The notes under the pieces are model-generated. The model was not told the DNA's origin. It ran no database searches and worked only from the letters and a program-made list of their open reading frames with translations. A stretch of 64,000 nucleotides of DNA, taken from NCBI RefSeq assembly GCF_036002945.1, contig NZ_CP108529.1, forward strand, positions 3,534,001-3,598,000, read 5' to 3'. Below are positions 16,990-25,531 of this stretch, piece after piece; position 1 is the stretch's first letter, and every line of letters begins with the position of its first letter. The translations under genes and the position numbers were made by a program. The DNA comes from Streptomyces sp. NBC_01224. Its GTDB lineage: Bacteria > Actinomycetota > Actinomycetes > Streptomycetales > Streptomycetaceae.

Positions 16990-17077
16990 GTGAAATTCAT
17001 CCTTGGGGAAGGGGATGTGAGCGGCTCTGAAACGTAGTCAGCCCACTGCCCGTCCCGCAAACATGCCGACACGCGGA

Positions 17078-17109
17078 AAACGGCCGGGATTTCGCAGTCC
17101 CGGCCGTTT
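17078..17109. terminator. Terminator after add
   Basis: Perfect 12-base stem (AAACGGCCGGGA at 17078-17089 with 17098-17109) and 8-base loop, 16 bases past the add stop. On the minus strand an A/T-flanked stem follows the gene, the usual terminator position. Confidence 0.8.
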
Positions 17110-17125
17110 CCCGCGGAGGTACGGT

Positions 17126-18280
17126 TCAGCCCGCGGAAGCGGAAGGAACGCTGGTCGCAGCGGTCTGCTCGAAGAGCCACTCGGACTTCAGCTCGGCATA
17201 TCCGGGCTTGATCACGTCATTGATCATCGCCAGACGTTCATCGAAAGGAATGAATGCCGACTTCATCGCATTGACGGTGAACCACTGCATGTCATCGAGC
17301 GTGTATCCGAAAGTCTCGGTCAGCTTCTCGAATTCATGGCTCATGCTCGTACCGCTCATCAGCCGGTTGTCCGTGTTCACGGTGGCCCGGAAATGCAGCT
17401 TCCGCAGCAGCCCGATGGGGTGGTCGGCGTACGAGGCGGCGGCGCCGGTCTGAAGGTTGGAGGTCGGGCACAGCTCCAGCGGGATGCGCTTGTCCCGTAC
17501 GTAGGAGGCCAGGCGGCCGAGCTTCACACTGCCGTCCTCGGCGACCTCGATGTCGTCGATGATGCGGACGCCGTGGCCGAGCCGGTCGGCGCCGCACCAC
17601 TGGAGCGCCTGCCAGATCGACGGCAGGCCGAAGGCCTCGCCCGCGTGGATGGTGAAGTGGTTGTTCTCGCGCTTGAGGTACTCGAAGGCGTCGAGGTGCC
17701 GGGTGGGCGGGAAGCCGGCCTCCGCGCCCGCGATGTCGAAGCCGACGACACCCTGGTCCCGGTAGCGGTTGGCGAGCTCGGCGATCTCCAGGGAGCGGGC
17801 GGCGTGCCGCATCGCGGTGAGGAGGGCGCCCATACGGATGCGATGCCCGTCCAGACGGGCCCGCCGCTCGCCCTCGCGGAAGCCCTCGTTGACCGCCTCG
17901 ACGACCTCTTCGAGGGTCAGCCCGGCTTCCAGGTGCTGCTCCGGTGCATACCGCACCTCGGCGTACACGACACCGTCCGCGGCCAGGTCCTCGGCGCATT
18001 CGGCGGCCACCCGGACCAGCGCGTCACGGGTCTGCATGACGGCGCAGGTGTGGGCGAACGTCTCCAGGTAGCGCTCCAGCGATCCGGAGTCGGCCGCCTC
18101 GCGGAACCAGATGCCGAGCTTGTCGGGCTCGGTCTCGGGAAGTCCGTCGTAGCCGCTCGCGAGGGCGAGGTCGACGATCGTTCCCGGCCGCAGGCCGCCG
18201 TCGAGGTGGTCGTGGAGAAGAACCTTGGGGGCACGCCGGATCTGGTCCTGGCCGGGCACATGGAGGGTCGGGCTCATCAT
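17126..18280 (-). CDS. add: Adenosine deaminase
   Basis: Deaminates adenosine and deoxyadenosine to inosine and deoxyinosine, using one zinc ion, in the cytosol. 384 residues, TIM barrel. The zinc motif HDHLDG is at residues 23-28; HAGEAFG holds the third His and the catalytic Glu, LGHGVR the active-site His, and [11 protein letters not shown] the acidic zinc ligand region. The frame begins ATG-ATG at 18280 with no ribosome site and only 16 bases to the palindrome at 18297-18308, so a leaderless or very short leader is likely. The palindrome links its control to deoC, deoA and the nucleoside transporter. Confidence 0.94.
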   Translation of the reverse strand: MMSPTLHVPGQDQIRRAPKVLLHDHLDGGLRPGTIVDLALASGYDGLPETEPDKLGIWFREAADSGSLERYLETFAHTCAVMQTRDALVRVAAECAEDLAADGVVYAEVRYAPEQHLEAGLTLEEVVEAVNEGFREGERRARLDGHRIRMGALLTAMRHAARSLEIAELANRYRDQGVVGFDIAGAEAGFPPTRHLDAFEYLKRENNHFTIHAGEAFGLPSIWQALQWCGADRLGHGVRIIDDIEVAEDGSVKLGRLASYVRDKRIPLELCPTSNLQTGAAASYADHPIGLLRKLHFRATVNTDNRLMSGTSMSHEFEKLTETFGYTLDDMQWFTVNAMKSAFIPFDERLAMINDVIKPGYAELKSEWLFEQTAATSVPSASAG

Positions 18281-18296
18281 CTGGGCACTCTAACGC

Positions 18297-18308
18297 CTAC
18301 GCGCGTAG
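18297..18308. promoter_or_regulatory. Nucleoside-regulon palindrome, site 2 (add)
   Basis: Perfect CTACGCGCGTAG, identical to the deoC site, 16 bases upstream of the add start codon. At that distance it must overlap the core promoter. Confidence 0.75.
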
Positions 18309-18383
18309 ATTGTCGCTTGCCGATACGCAATAGTGACCGCGAATACGGGTGGCATACACCTGTCCTTCTGACACTGTTCTGTT

Positions 18384-19145
18384 ATGGCACAGCGCGCACT
18401 CCCCCTGCCTGCTGCGAGGCTGGGACGGGCCGTCAGGGCGGCCGGAGCACCATCTGCGGTCAGCGGCGTGGTTCTGCTGCTCCCGGACGGCGAGTCCGAC
18501 TCGCACCGCCGCCCTTCCCCTCTCTCGTACGCCCTCCAGCTGCCACTGGCCCGCACCCTGGCCCGCGCGGGCCAGGAGGACGGGCTCGCCGCACATGTCG
18601 TGCGCTACCGCTGTCGCGGCTGGAACACGACCGACGCGCACCTCGCGGCGGACGCCCGATGGGCGGTGGACGAGGTCGTACGACGCTACGGCGACGTCCC
18701 CGTCTGCCTCGCCGGCCACGGCATGGGCGGCCGGGCCGCACTCCGTGCGGGCGGCCACGCTGCGGTCAACTCCGTTCTGGCGATGGCCCCTTGGCTGCCC
18801 GAAAGCTCGACGGACGAGCCGGAGCCGGTGAAGCATCTGCTCGGCCGGCAGGTCCTGCTCGTGCACGGCACGAACGATGCCCGCACCGACCCCGAACTCT
18901 CCTTCCGCCTGGCCGAACGCGCCAAGAAGGCCAACCGCGACACCTGCCGCTTCGAGGTCCACTCGGACGGCCACGGTCTGCGCCAGCACCGGGCGGAAGT
19001 GGTGGCCCTGGCAACGGACTTCGTCCGCGGATCGCTCTTCGGCCGGGCATACGCCCGCCCGGTCGCCGACGCCCTGGCGGCGCCGCCACCACTGGGGTTG
19101 CGGATGCCGCTGGCTGCGGGGTTCGGGAGGTCGCTGCGGGGCTGA
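18384..19145 (+). CDS. Alpha/beta-hydrolase-fold protein lacking the nucleophile serine
   Basis: 253-residue protein with an alpha/beta-hydrolase layout: strand SGVVLLLPDGES, a VRYRCRGWN segment, nucleophile elbow, acid strand VLLVHGTNDARTDPE and a final HSDGHGL with a histidine. The elbow, normally GHSMGG in close relatives, reads GHGMGG (codons CAC GGC ATG), so the serine is glycine. Unless another residue takes over, hydrolysis should fail and the protein may bind rather than cut its ligand. No operon partner; divergent from add, whose palindrome lies 75 bases upstream of this start. Confidence 0.75.
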   Translation: MAQRALPLPAARLGRAVRAAGAPSAVSGVVLLLPDGESDSHRRPSPLSYALQLPLARTLARAGQEDGLAAHVVRYRCRGWNTTDAHLAADARWAVDEVVRRYGDVPVCLAGHGMGGRAALRAGGHAAVNSVLAMAPWLPESSTDEPEPVKHLLGRQVLLVHGTNDARTDPELSFRLAERAKKANRDTCRFEVHSDGHGLRQHRAEVVALATDFVRGSLFGRAYARPVADALAAPPPLGLRMPLAAGFGRSLRG

Positions 19146-19306
19146 GGGGCGACCAGGAAATGGGCATCCGGGCCCTGCGCAGGACTGCGCCCCGCACCCG
19201 CGCAGCCAGGAGATCGCCGCCGCGTTCGGGGCCCGGTGCTGGATCCCGTACCTGGCTACAACAACAGTCCTGAGTCCGTTGAGGTGTGCGGTACCGCGGA
19301 CGGCGG

Positions 19307-20242
19307 TCAGTGCGCGATGCCATCGATCAGCTCGCGTGCACCTTGGCGCAGCAGGCTGACGGCGACGGAGGTGCCGAGGGTGGCGGGGTCGAGAGGGCCG
19401 GCCCATTCGTGGGCGTTGAGGACCGTCTTGCCGTCGGGTGTGAAGACCTTGGCTCGTAGCGACAGTTCGCCGTTGCCTTCGACCTGTGCGTATCCCGCGA
19501 TGGGGCTGTTGCAGTGGCCCTGCAGTACATGCAGGAACATCCGCTCGGCGGTGGTCTCACGGTACGTGGCGTGATGGCCGAGTGGGCTGACGGCGTCGAT
19601 CAGGGCGGTGTCGCCCTCCCTGCACTGCAGGGCCAGGATCCCGGCTCCGATCGGCGGGCACATCACCTCGGGCGACAGGATCTCGGTGATCACGTCGGTG
19701 CGGTCGATGCGCCCCAGTCCGGAAACGGCCAGGAGCAGCGCGTCGGCCTCGCCTGCGGCGAGTTTCTCCAGGCGGCGGTTGGCGTTGCCGCGCATCGGTA
19801 CGCACTCCAGGTGCGGGTGGGATGCGGCCAGCTGGGCGATGCGGCGTACGGAGGACGTGCCGATCCGGGTGCCGGCCGGGAGTTGGTCGAGCTGCAGGCC
19901 GTCCGGGTGGATGAGCGCGTCGCGGATGTCGTCGCGTTCGAGGAAGGCCGCGAAGGTGGTCCCGGCGGGCAGGGGCCGGTCGGCGGGGACGTCCTTGACG
20001 CAGTGCACCGCGAGGTCGGCCTCCCCGGCGAGCAGCGCCTGGTCGACTTCCTTGGTGAACGCGCCCTTGCCCTCGACCTGGGAGAGGTCGCCCATCCATT
20101 TGTCACCTGTCGTCTTGACCGGGACGACTTCAGTGGCGGTAGTGGGGTGGAGCGCGGCCAGCTCGGCACGGACGCGCTCCACCTGGGCGAGGGCCATGGG
20201 CGAGTCGCGGGACACGATGCGGATCAGCTCAGGGGCGGACAT
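19307..20242 (-). CDS. hemC: Porphobilinogen deaminase (hydroxymethylbilane synthase) paralog
   Basis: Polymerizes four porphobilinogens into hydroxymethylbilane in heme/B12 synthesis. 311 residues from ATG 20242. Catalytic features are present: KDVP with the active Asp, [15 protein letters not shown] with both arginines, GLGRIDR, and the cofactor-binding Cys in QGHCNSP. Two motifs differ from the usual form (HCVKDV for HSLKDV, QGHC for EGGC). It stands alone with no hemA, hemB or hemD nearby, so it is probably a second copy beside the housekeeping one. Activity seems kept; its special role is unknown. Confidence 0.85.
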   Translation of the reverse strand: MSAPELIRIVSRDSPMALAQVERVRAELAALHPTTATEVVPVKTTGDKWMGDLSQVEGKGAFTKEVDQALLAGEADLAVHCVKDVPADRPLPAGTTFAAFLERDDIRDALIHPDGLQLDQLPAGTRIGTSSVRRIAQLAASHPHLECVPMRGNANRRLEKLAAGEADALLLAVSGLGRIDRTDVITEILSPEVMCPPIGAGILALQCREGDTALIDAVSPLGHHATYRETTAERMFLHVLQGHCNSPIAGYAQVEGNGELSLRAKVFTPDGKTVLNAHEWAGPLDPATLGTSVAVSLLRQGARELIDGIAH

Positions 20243-20260
20243 GCCGCCCACGATAGTCCG

Positions 20261-20680
20261 TCAGATGCGGGTTCCGACGAGCACCCCGGACGCCCATGTC
20301 GCCGGATTCGCAAGCAAGTTGGCCGGATCGGGCAGGTGTGCGAGAAAGGTGTCGACGCGGGGCTGGTGGTCGCTGGGCCATGTGGGTGGTGACAGCAGGT
20401 CGTCGACAGCGTAGTGACCGCCGGGTCCAGCAGATCGAAAAGGCCGTTCAGACGGTGGAACCTCCCTGGTCGGCAGTCGACGTACGCCCGAGCGGGCGGC
20501 GGTCCGTCGTAGGTGTCGAGCCAGGTGTCGGCATCGGCTGCCTCGAAGGCGGTGCGGGGGTCGGTGCCGAGGTGCTCTGCTGCGGCCGGCTGCCGGGCGC
20601 TGTCCGTCTCGACGCCGGTCAGGCGGGCGTCGGAGCTCATGCCGTGGAGCAGCCGGACGGCCCCGCGCCGTCTTTGTACG
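20261..20680 (-). pseudogene. 3' part of an O-methyltransferase gene, frameshifted
   Basis: Minus-strand coding sequence with strong GC3. One frame reads LLHGMSSDARLTGVETD, then AYVDCRPGRFHRLNGLFDLLDPA; another frame then continues HYAVDDLLSPPTWPSDHQPR and ends WASGVLVGTRI. Together these match the middle and end of a class I SAM-dependent O-methyltransferase (post-motif I acidic loop, 'VD-RPGKFH', 'VVDDLLPQPTWP'). The N-terminal GxGxG motif is missing and one frameshift near 20410-20440 breaks the chain. Upstream it is joined to a fragment of an unrelated membrane protein, so a deletion fused two genes. Confidence 0.6.
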
Positions 20681-20905
20681 GACGTCGGTGGCGGGCGACT
20701 CGGCCCGGCAGTCCGCGTCCGCCCTCCCCGCCGGGCAGGCGGACGCGGCCGCGTAATCACGTTGATCCGCGAGCGACGCAGGCAGGAAGCCGAGCAGCGG
20801 TACGGCTGCCGCCACGACCAGCGCGAGACCGGCCGGGCCGGCGGCCCACGCCTTGCCGCGGTCCCCGGGCGGCGGGGGTCCCACGGCGGCGGATGCGTAC
20901 GTCAC
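20681..20905 (-). pseudogene. 5' part of a membrane protein gene, fused to a methyltransferase remnant
   Basis: From ATG 20905 the chain starts with a short cytosolic segment, a membrane helix (GLALVVAAAVPLLGFLPASL) and ADQRDYAAASACPAG, DADCRAESPATD. This is the start of a Streptomyces membrane protein type that normally continues for about 100 or more residues. After about 75 codons the protein character ends and the frame enters methyltransferase sequence out of register. The join is near 20675-20690, an estimate. It sits directly after a LysR gene (minus strand). Confidence 0.5.
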
Positions 20906-20932
20906 CGGGGCGTTCTCGGCTCCCCGCCCAGC

Positions 20933-21886
20933 TCAGTCCGGCAGCAGATGCCCCCGGCGTGACAGCAGGAAGCGTTTGAAGGCGGCCACCGGCGGGGTGT
21001 CCGGGTGGCCGTCCAGCCAGGCGACGCCGATCTCGCGGGCCGCCCTCGGGGCCGTCACCGTGAGTTCGACGACGCCGGGCCGGGCCACCGCGGGCGGCGG
21101 CAGCAGGGCCACGCCGAGGCCGGCCGCGACCAGGCCGCGCAAGGTCTCCGCCTCCTCGCCCTCGAAGGCGACACGTGGCGCGAAGCCCGCCTCCGCGCAC
21201 AGGTCGTCGGTGATCCGCCGCAGGCCGTACCCGGGTTCGAGGGTGACGAACTTCTCGTCGGCGGCCTCCGCCAGTCGAATGCGGCGGCGCGAGGCAAGGC
21301 GGTGGTCCTCGGGGACGACAAGGCGCAGCCGCTGTTCGTCGAGGCGGCGGGCGACCAGATCGGGGGCGTCCGGGACGGGTGAGGTGAGGCAGAGGTCGAG
21401 GCCGCCGGACCGGAGGCGTTCGATCATCGCCTCGCCGTAGTTCTGCACGAGCTGGAAGCGGACCCGGGGGTGGTCGACGCGGAAGGCTCGGATCAGGGCG
21501 GGCACGGTCTCGGATCCCATGGTGTGCAGAAAGCCGAAGGCGACCTTGCCCGTGGCCGGGTCGGCGTCCGCCCGTACCGAGTCGGCGGCCTTCTCGACCT
21601 CGGCGAGGGCCCGCTCGGCGGAGCCCAGGAAGGTACGGCCCGCGGGGGTGAGGGAGACGGTTCGGCCCTTGCGGGCGAACAGGGCGACTCCCAGGTCCTG
21701 TTCGAGCCTGACCATCGCCCGCGAGAGCGTCGACTGCGGGACGCCGAGCTCGTGCGCGGCGCGGGTGACGTGCTCGTGGCGGGCCACCGCCTCGAAGTGG
21801 GCCAGCCGCGGCGCGAGGACTGCGCGAATGTCTTCTTCGTAACTACTGGGTGACAGCCGGGGCTGTGAGCTGCGTTCATGCACCAT
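20933..21886 (-). CDS. LysR family transcriptional regulator
   Basis: 317-residue LysR-type regulator. The N-terminal winged helix-turn-helix is at about residues 15-75 (LAHFEAVARHEHVTRAAHELGVPQSTLSRAMVRLEQDLG), followed by the linker helix and the periplasmic-binding-like effector domain (GKVAFGFLHTMG onwards). ATG 21886 is chosen; the frame extends 12 codons further. Divergent from an MFS transporter gene with 62 bases between starts. A TGC-N7-GCA element at 21908-21922 in that spacer fits the T-N11-A LysR consensus, so it likely controls the transporter and itself. Confidence 0.9.
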   Translation of the reverse strand: MVHERSSQPRLSPSSYEEDIRAVLAPRLAHFEAVARHEHVTRAAHELGVPQSTLSRAMVRLEQDLGVALFARKGRTVSLTPAGRTFLGSAERALAEVEKAADSVRADADPATGKVAFGFLHTMGSETVPALIRAFRVDHPRVRFQLVQNYGEAMIERLRSGGLDLCLTSPVPDAPDLVARRLDEQRLRLVVPEDHRLASRRRIRLAEAADEKFVTLEPGYGLRRITDDLCAEAGFAPRVAFEGEEAETLRGLVAAGLGVALLPPPAVARPGVVELTVTAPRAAREIGVAWLDGHPDTPPVAAFKRFLLSRRGHLLPD

Positions 21887-21907
21887 AGGAACGATTATGG
21901 CGAGTTC

Positions 21908-21922
21908 ATGCATTGGACGCAT
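21908..21922. promoter_or_regulatory. Candidate LysR binding site
   Basis: ATGC-N7-GCAT, a 15-base interrupted palindrome with the T-N11-A form of LysR sites, in the 62-base spacer between the divergent LysR and MFS start codons. Confidence 0.5.
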
Positions 21923-21948
21923 GAAACAGGGGGTCCTACTTTTGAACC

Positions 21949-23268
21949 ATGCCTCCTGCCAGTACCGGGGCGTCCACCCTCACCGTGGCCGCCTCACCCC
22001 AGCCGTCCCCCGCCGCCGCTGCCGCCACCGCCGGCCCCTCCGCGCCGGACCGTCTCGAACCCGGCCGCCCCGGCTACCGCCGGATGAGCTTCGCGCTCTT
22101 CGCCGCCGGTGTCGCGACCTTCGCTCTCCTCTACTCCACCCAGGCCCTGCTGCCCGCCGTCTCCGCCTCCCTCGGCGCCACGGCCGGACAGGCCAGCTGG
22201 ACGGTCTCCGCCGCGACGGGCGCGCTGGCGCTGTGTGTGCTGCCGATGAGCGCGCTCTCCGAGCGGTTCGGGCGGCGGCAGATGATGACCGCTTCGCTGA
22301 CGGTCGCCGTACTGGTCGGGCTGCTCGTACCGTTCGCGCCCTCGCTGGGCTGGCTGATCGCGCTGCGCGCCGTCCAAGGCGCGGCGCTGGCCGGACTGCC
22401 CGCATCCGCGATGGCATATCTGGCCGAGGAGGTACGGCCGAAGGCGCTGGTCGCCGCGATCGGACTGTTCGTGGCGGGCAACAGCATCGGCGGGATGAGC
22501 GGACGCATCCTCACCGGCTGGGTCGCCCAGCTGTGGGGCTGGCGGGCGGCGCTCGGCGCGGTCGGGCTGCTGGCCGTGGCCTGCGCGGTCGTCTTCCACT
22601 TCATGATCCCCCGGGCCCGGCACTTCACCCCCGGTTCGCTGAACCCGAAGGCCCTCGCGAAGACCGTGGGCGGGCACCTCGCCGATCCGCTGCTGCGCCG
22701 GCTGTACGCGATCGGCGCGCTGTTCATGACGGTGTTCGGCGCCGTCTACACGGTGATCGGATACCGCCTGGTGGAGGCGCCGTTCAACCTCCCGCAGGGC
22801 ATCGTCGGCTCGATCTTCCTGGTCTATCTCGTCGGAACGGTCTCCTCCGCCGCGGCCGGCAAGCTGGTCGCCCGGCTCGGCCGGCGGGGCGCGCTGTACC
22901 TGGCCGTCTCCACCACGGCCGCCGGTCTGCTGCTCTCGCTCGCCGACCAGTTGGCCGCCGTACTCCTCGGGCTGGTCCTGATCACGGCGGGCTTCTTCGC
23001 CGGGCACGCGGTCGCCTCCTCGTCCGTGAGCCGTACGGCGACGAAGGGCCGTGCCCAGGCGTCGGCGCTCTACCAGTCCGCGTACTACCTGGGCTCCAGC
23101 GCGGGCGGCACGCTCGGCGCGGTCGCCTTCCACGCCGGAGGCTGGGCCGGGACCGTATCGCTGGGGCTGCTCGCGGTCCTCGGCGTCGTCTCGATCACGC
23201 TGTACGGCACGCGGGCCGCACGCGCCGAGCGGCGCCGGCTCGTGCCGGTGGCGTCCGTACCGAACTGA
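21949..23268 (+). CDS. MFS transporter (YnfM-like)
   Basis: 439-residue major facilitator with twelve predicted membrane segments after a ~40-residue Ala/Pro-rich N terminus. The conserved loop 2-3 motif reads LSERFGRRQMM; loop 4-5 has IALRAVQGAALAGLPASAMAYLAEEV; the second half shows GKLVARLGRRGALYL. This pattern fits the YnfM/arabinose-efflux-like group of exporters. ATG 21949 begins 62 bases from the divergent LysR start, which suggests LysR control. Substrate unknown. Confidence 0.88.
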   Translation: MPPASTGASTLTVAASPQPSPAAAAATAGPSAPDRLEPGRPGYRRMSFALFAAGVATFALLYSTQALLPAVSASLGATAGQASWTVSAATGALALCVLPMSALSERFGRRQMMTASLTVAVLVGLLVPFAPSLGWLIALRAVQGAALAGLPASAMAYLAEEVRPKALVAAIGLFVAGNSIGGMSGRILTGWVAQLWGWRAALGAVGLLAVACAVVFHFMIPRARHFTPGSLNPKALAKTVGGHLADPLLRRLYAIGALFMTVFGAVYTVIGYRLVEAPFNLPQGIVGSIFLVYLVGTVSSAAAGKLVARLGRRGALYLAVSTTAAGLLLSLADQLAAVLLGLVLITAGFFAGHAVASSSVSRTATKGRAQASALYQSAYYLGSSAGGTLGAVAFHAGGWAGTVSLGLLAVLGVVSITLYGTRAARAERRRLVPVASVPN

Positions 23269-23352
23269 GACATACGACGCACAACCATCCACTCCCCGAC
23301 GCGCGTCTAGCAGGCGGAAGCACACACAGCGCGCGAAGGAGAGTGGGCGTAC

Positions 23353-24069
23353 ATGAGAGTCGCGGGGAACATACGGGGGATCCGGGGGCGGCGCGCGGTC
23401 GCGCTGGCCGCCGCCGGTCTGATAGCGGCGCCCGCCCTCGTCCTGGGCACCGGCGGATCGGCGCAGGCGGCGTCCTGCACGACGTCCACCGGGCCGTACC
23501 AGAAGCAGGTCGAGAAGTATCTGCACCGGCCGGTCGACGGCAGGCAGTCGGCCGCCGACTGCAAGGCGATCCAGTCGTTCCAGCGCACCTACGGGGTCAC
23601 CCCGGACATCGGTTACGCGGGGCCGGTCACCTGGCGCACGATGAAGACGCTCACTGCCCAGAAGGCAGCCGGCAAGAACCCGAACAAGGCGAAGAAGTGC
23701 CCCACCAACAAGGGGCGCATCGCGTGTGTGGACCTGACCCGGCAGCTGAGCTGGATCCAGGACGGCGCCAAGCTGAAGTTCGGTCCGGTGCCGATCCGCA
23801 GCGGCCGCAACGGGTACGAGACCCGCACCGGGTCCAAGAAGATCTACATGCGGCACATCAACCACGTTTCGTCGATCTACCACGTGTCGATGCCGTACGC
23901 CCAGTTCTTCGACGGCGGACAGGCGTTCCACTCGGTGGGCCTGAAGATGTGGAACCCGCCGGGGTCGCACGGCTGCGTCAACATGCGCGGCGCCGACGCG
24001 AAGTCGTACTGGAATCTGCTGAAGAACGGCGACGACGTGTACGTGTACGGGCGCAAGCCCGGCACCTGA
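23353..24069 (+). CDS. Secreted L,D-transpeptidase (YkuD) with peptidoglycan-binding domain
   Basis: 238 residues. Signal peptide (VALAAAGLIAAPALVLGTGGSAQAA), then a peptidoglycan-binding domain (CKAIQSFQRTYGVTPDIGYAGPVTW), then a YkuD catalytic domain ending with HSVGLKMWNPPGSHGCVNM, which carries the conserved His and the catalytic Cys of SHGC. Such enzymes make 3-3 cross-links in the cell wall. AAGGAG lies 8 bases before the ATG. A small hairpin (stem GTGCCG, 24079-24093) follows the stop. Related in its catalytic domain to the lipoprotein at 58340-59260. Confidence 0.9.
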   Translation: MRVAGNIRGIRGRRAVALAAAGLIAAPALVLGTGGSAQAASCTTSTGPYQKQVEKYLHRPVDGRQSAADCKAIQSFQRTYGVTPDIGYAGPVTWRTMKTLTAQKAAGKNPNKAKKCPTNKGRIACVDLTRQLSWIQDGAKLKFGPVPIRSGRNGYETRTGSKKIYMRHINHVSSIYHVSMPYAQFFDGGQAFHSVGLKMWNPPGSHGCVNMRGADAKSYWNLLKNGDDVYVYGRKPGT

Positions 24070-24175
24070 CCGGAACGTGTGCCGCTTCGGCACTTCCCGC
24101 CCCCGTTGTCAGTGGCCTGCGGTAGCTTCCCAAGAGCTCAAGTGAGCGGCATCACAGCGCAACAGGGGTGGAGCG

Positions 24176-25165
24176 ATGAGTGATCGGACAGCTACGGCGG
24201 ACATCGACAGCCGGCTGGAGGTACACCGGGTCGAGCTGACCGGCTACTGCTACCGGATGCTCGGCTCGGCCTTCGAGGCGGAGGACGCGGTACAGGACAC
24301 GCTGGTGCGTGCCTGGCGCAACTTCGAGAAGTTCGAGGGGCGTTCCTCGCTGCGGTCCTGGCTGTACCGCATCGCCACCAACGTCTGTCTGGACATGCTG
24401 AACGCGGGCAAGAAGCGGGCCCGTCCGGTCGATCTGACGGGCCCGACGCCGCTCGCTCAGGCGGCGCTCAACCCGTTGCCGGAGAACACCTGGCTGGAGC
24501 CGATGCCGGACGGACGGATCCTGCCGTCGGTGGCCGACCCGGCGGAGGCCGCGGTGGCGCGGGAGTCGGTGCGGCTGGCGTTCATGGCCGCGTTGCAGCA
24601 TCTGCCGCCCAAGCAGCGGGCCGTGCTGATCCTGCGCGAGGTACTGGCCTGGAAGGCGAGCGAGGTCGCCGAGCTGCTCGAGACCTCGGTCGCCTCGGTC
24701 AACAGCGCCCTCCAGCGGGCGCGCGCGACCCTCGCGGACCACGAGGGTCTGACCGCCGACACCGCCGATCCGCTCGACGAGGAGCAGCGCAAGCTCCTCG
24801 ATCGGTACGTCGCGGCCTTCGAGGGGTACGACATGGCGGCGCTGACCGCACTGCTCCACGAGGACGCCGTGATGACCATGCCGCCGTTCGACCTCTGGCT
24901 CCAAGGGCACGACGACATCACCGGCTTCATGCGCACCATCGGTGCGAGCTGCGAAGGCTCACGGCTGGTGGCGACGGAGGCGAACGGCACCCCGGCGTTC
25001 GCGCACTACAAGCCGGATCCGGACGGGCCGGGGTTCGTTCCGTGGGCGGTGCAGGTCATCGACATCTCGGAGGGCTCCATCACGGGGATGCACTGCTTCC
25101 TGGACACACCCCGCTGGTTCCCGCTGTTCGGTCTGCCGGACCATCTCGACGCCGACGCGGCGTGA
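24176..25165 (+). CDS. ECF sigma factor with SnoaL-like C-terminal domain (SigG type)
   Basis: 329-residue RNA polymerase sigma factor of the TIGR02960/SigG type. Region 2: YCYRMLGSAFEAEDAVQDTLVRAWRNF; region 4: LPPKQRAVLILREVLAWKASEVAELLETSVASVNSALQRARA. The spacer NTWLEPMPDGRILP is typical of this group. From about residue 205 a SnoaL/NTF2-like domain follows (DRYVAAFEGYDMAALTALLHEDAVMTMPPF), which in such sigma factors acts as a built-in regulator in place of a separate anti-sigma factor. Its stop overlaps the start of a tiny membrane protein gene by 4 bases. Confidence 0.92.
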   Translation: MSDRTATADIDSRLEVHRVELTGYCYRMLGSAFEAEDAVQDTLVRAWRNFEKFEGRSSLRSWLYRIATNVCLDMLNAGKKRARPVDLTGPTPLAQAALNPLPENTWLEPMPDGRILPSVADPAEAAVARESVRLAFMAALQHLPPKQRAVLILREVLAWKASEVAELLETSVASVNSALQRARATLADHEGLTADTADPLDEEQRKLLDRYVAAFEGYDMAALTALLHEDAVMTMPPFDLWLQGHDDITGFMRTIGASCEGSRLVATEANGTPAFAHYKPDPDGPGFVPWAVQVIDISEGSITGMHCFLDTPRWFPLFGLPDHLDADAA

Positions 25166-25473
25166 GGCGCGGCGTACGGAACGGGCTGGTGGCGGGCTGG
25201 GCGGTGCTCGCGGCCGGCGGCTGGGGGCTGACCCAGTGGCTGGGTGAGCCCGTCGCCACCGACGGGGCCACCCCCGGGACAGCCCGGACCACGGTGCCCG
25301 GCGGTGAACCGGGACCGCAGCCGGAGCACGGCTGCGACAACGCCGACGCGACCGTGTCTTTCGGGGCGTCGCCGTTCCCCACAGCGACGGCGGTCCCGGA
25401 CATCGGCGTGGCCAGGCTCTCGGTCTGCGCACGGTTCGAGGGAAGGACCCCGGCGGGCCCGAGCGGGGACTGA
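25162..25473 (+). CDS. Small membrane or secreted protein coupled to the sigma factor
   Basis: 103 residues. GTG 25162 lies inside the sigma factor stop (4-base overlap). The N terminus (MRRGVRNGLVAGWAVLAAGGWGLTQWLG) is one hydrophobic segment, signal peptide or anchor; the rest is a Pro/Thr-rich stretch and a short domain with two cysteines (HGCDNADATVSFG, LSVCARF). No domain recognized. Tight coupling to a sigma factor makes a sensing or anti-sigma-like role possible, though it has no cytosolic domain to bind sigma. Confidence 0.65.
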   Translation: MRRGVRNGLVAGWAVLAAGGWGLTQWLGEPVATDGATPGTARTTVPGGEPGPQPEHGCDNADATVSFGASPFPTATAVPDIGVARLSVCARFEGRTPAGPSGD

Positions 25474-25509
25474 ACATCGGGCGGGGCAGGCGGACGGGGC
25501 CGCGCGCTC

Positions 25510-25531
25510 CCTGAAGCGCCGTCTCTTCAGG
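25510..25531. terminator. Short hairpin between convergent genes
   Basis: Seven-base stem (CCTGAAG, 25510-25516, with 25525-25531) overlapping the 3' end of the minus-strand STAS gene and lying 37 bases past the plus-strand gene. Weak. Confidence 0.35.

Noticed and set aside
21994..24093. A 699-codon minus-strand open frame opposite the MFS and L,D-transpeptidase genes
   Set aside because: It covers two unrelated plus-strand genes and their spacer; both of these have clear motifs, so it is a shadow.
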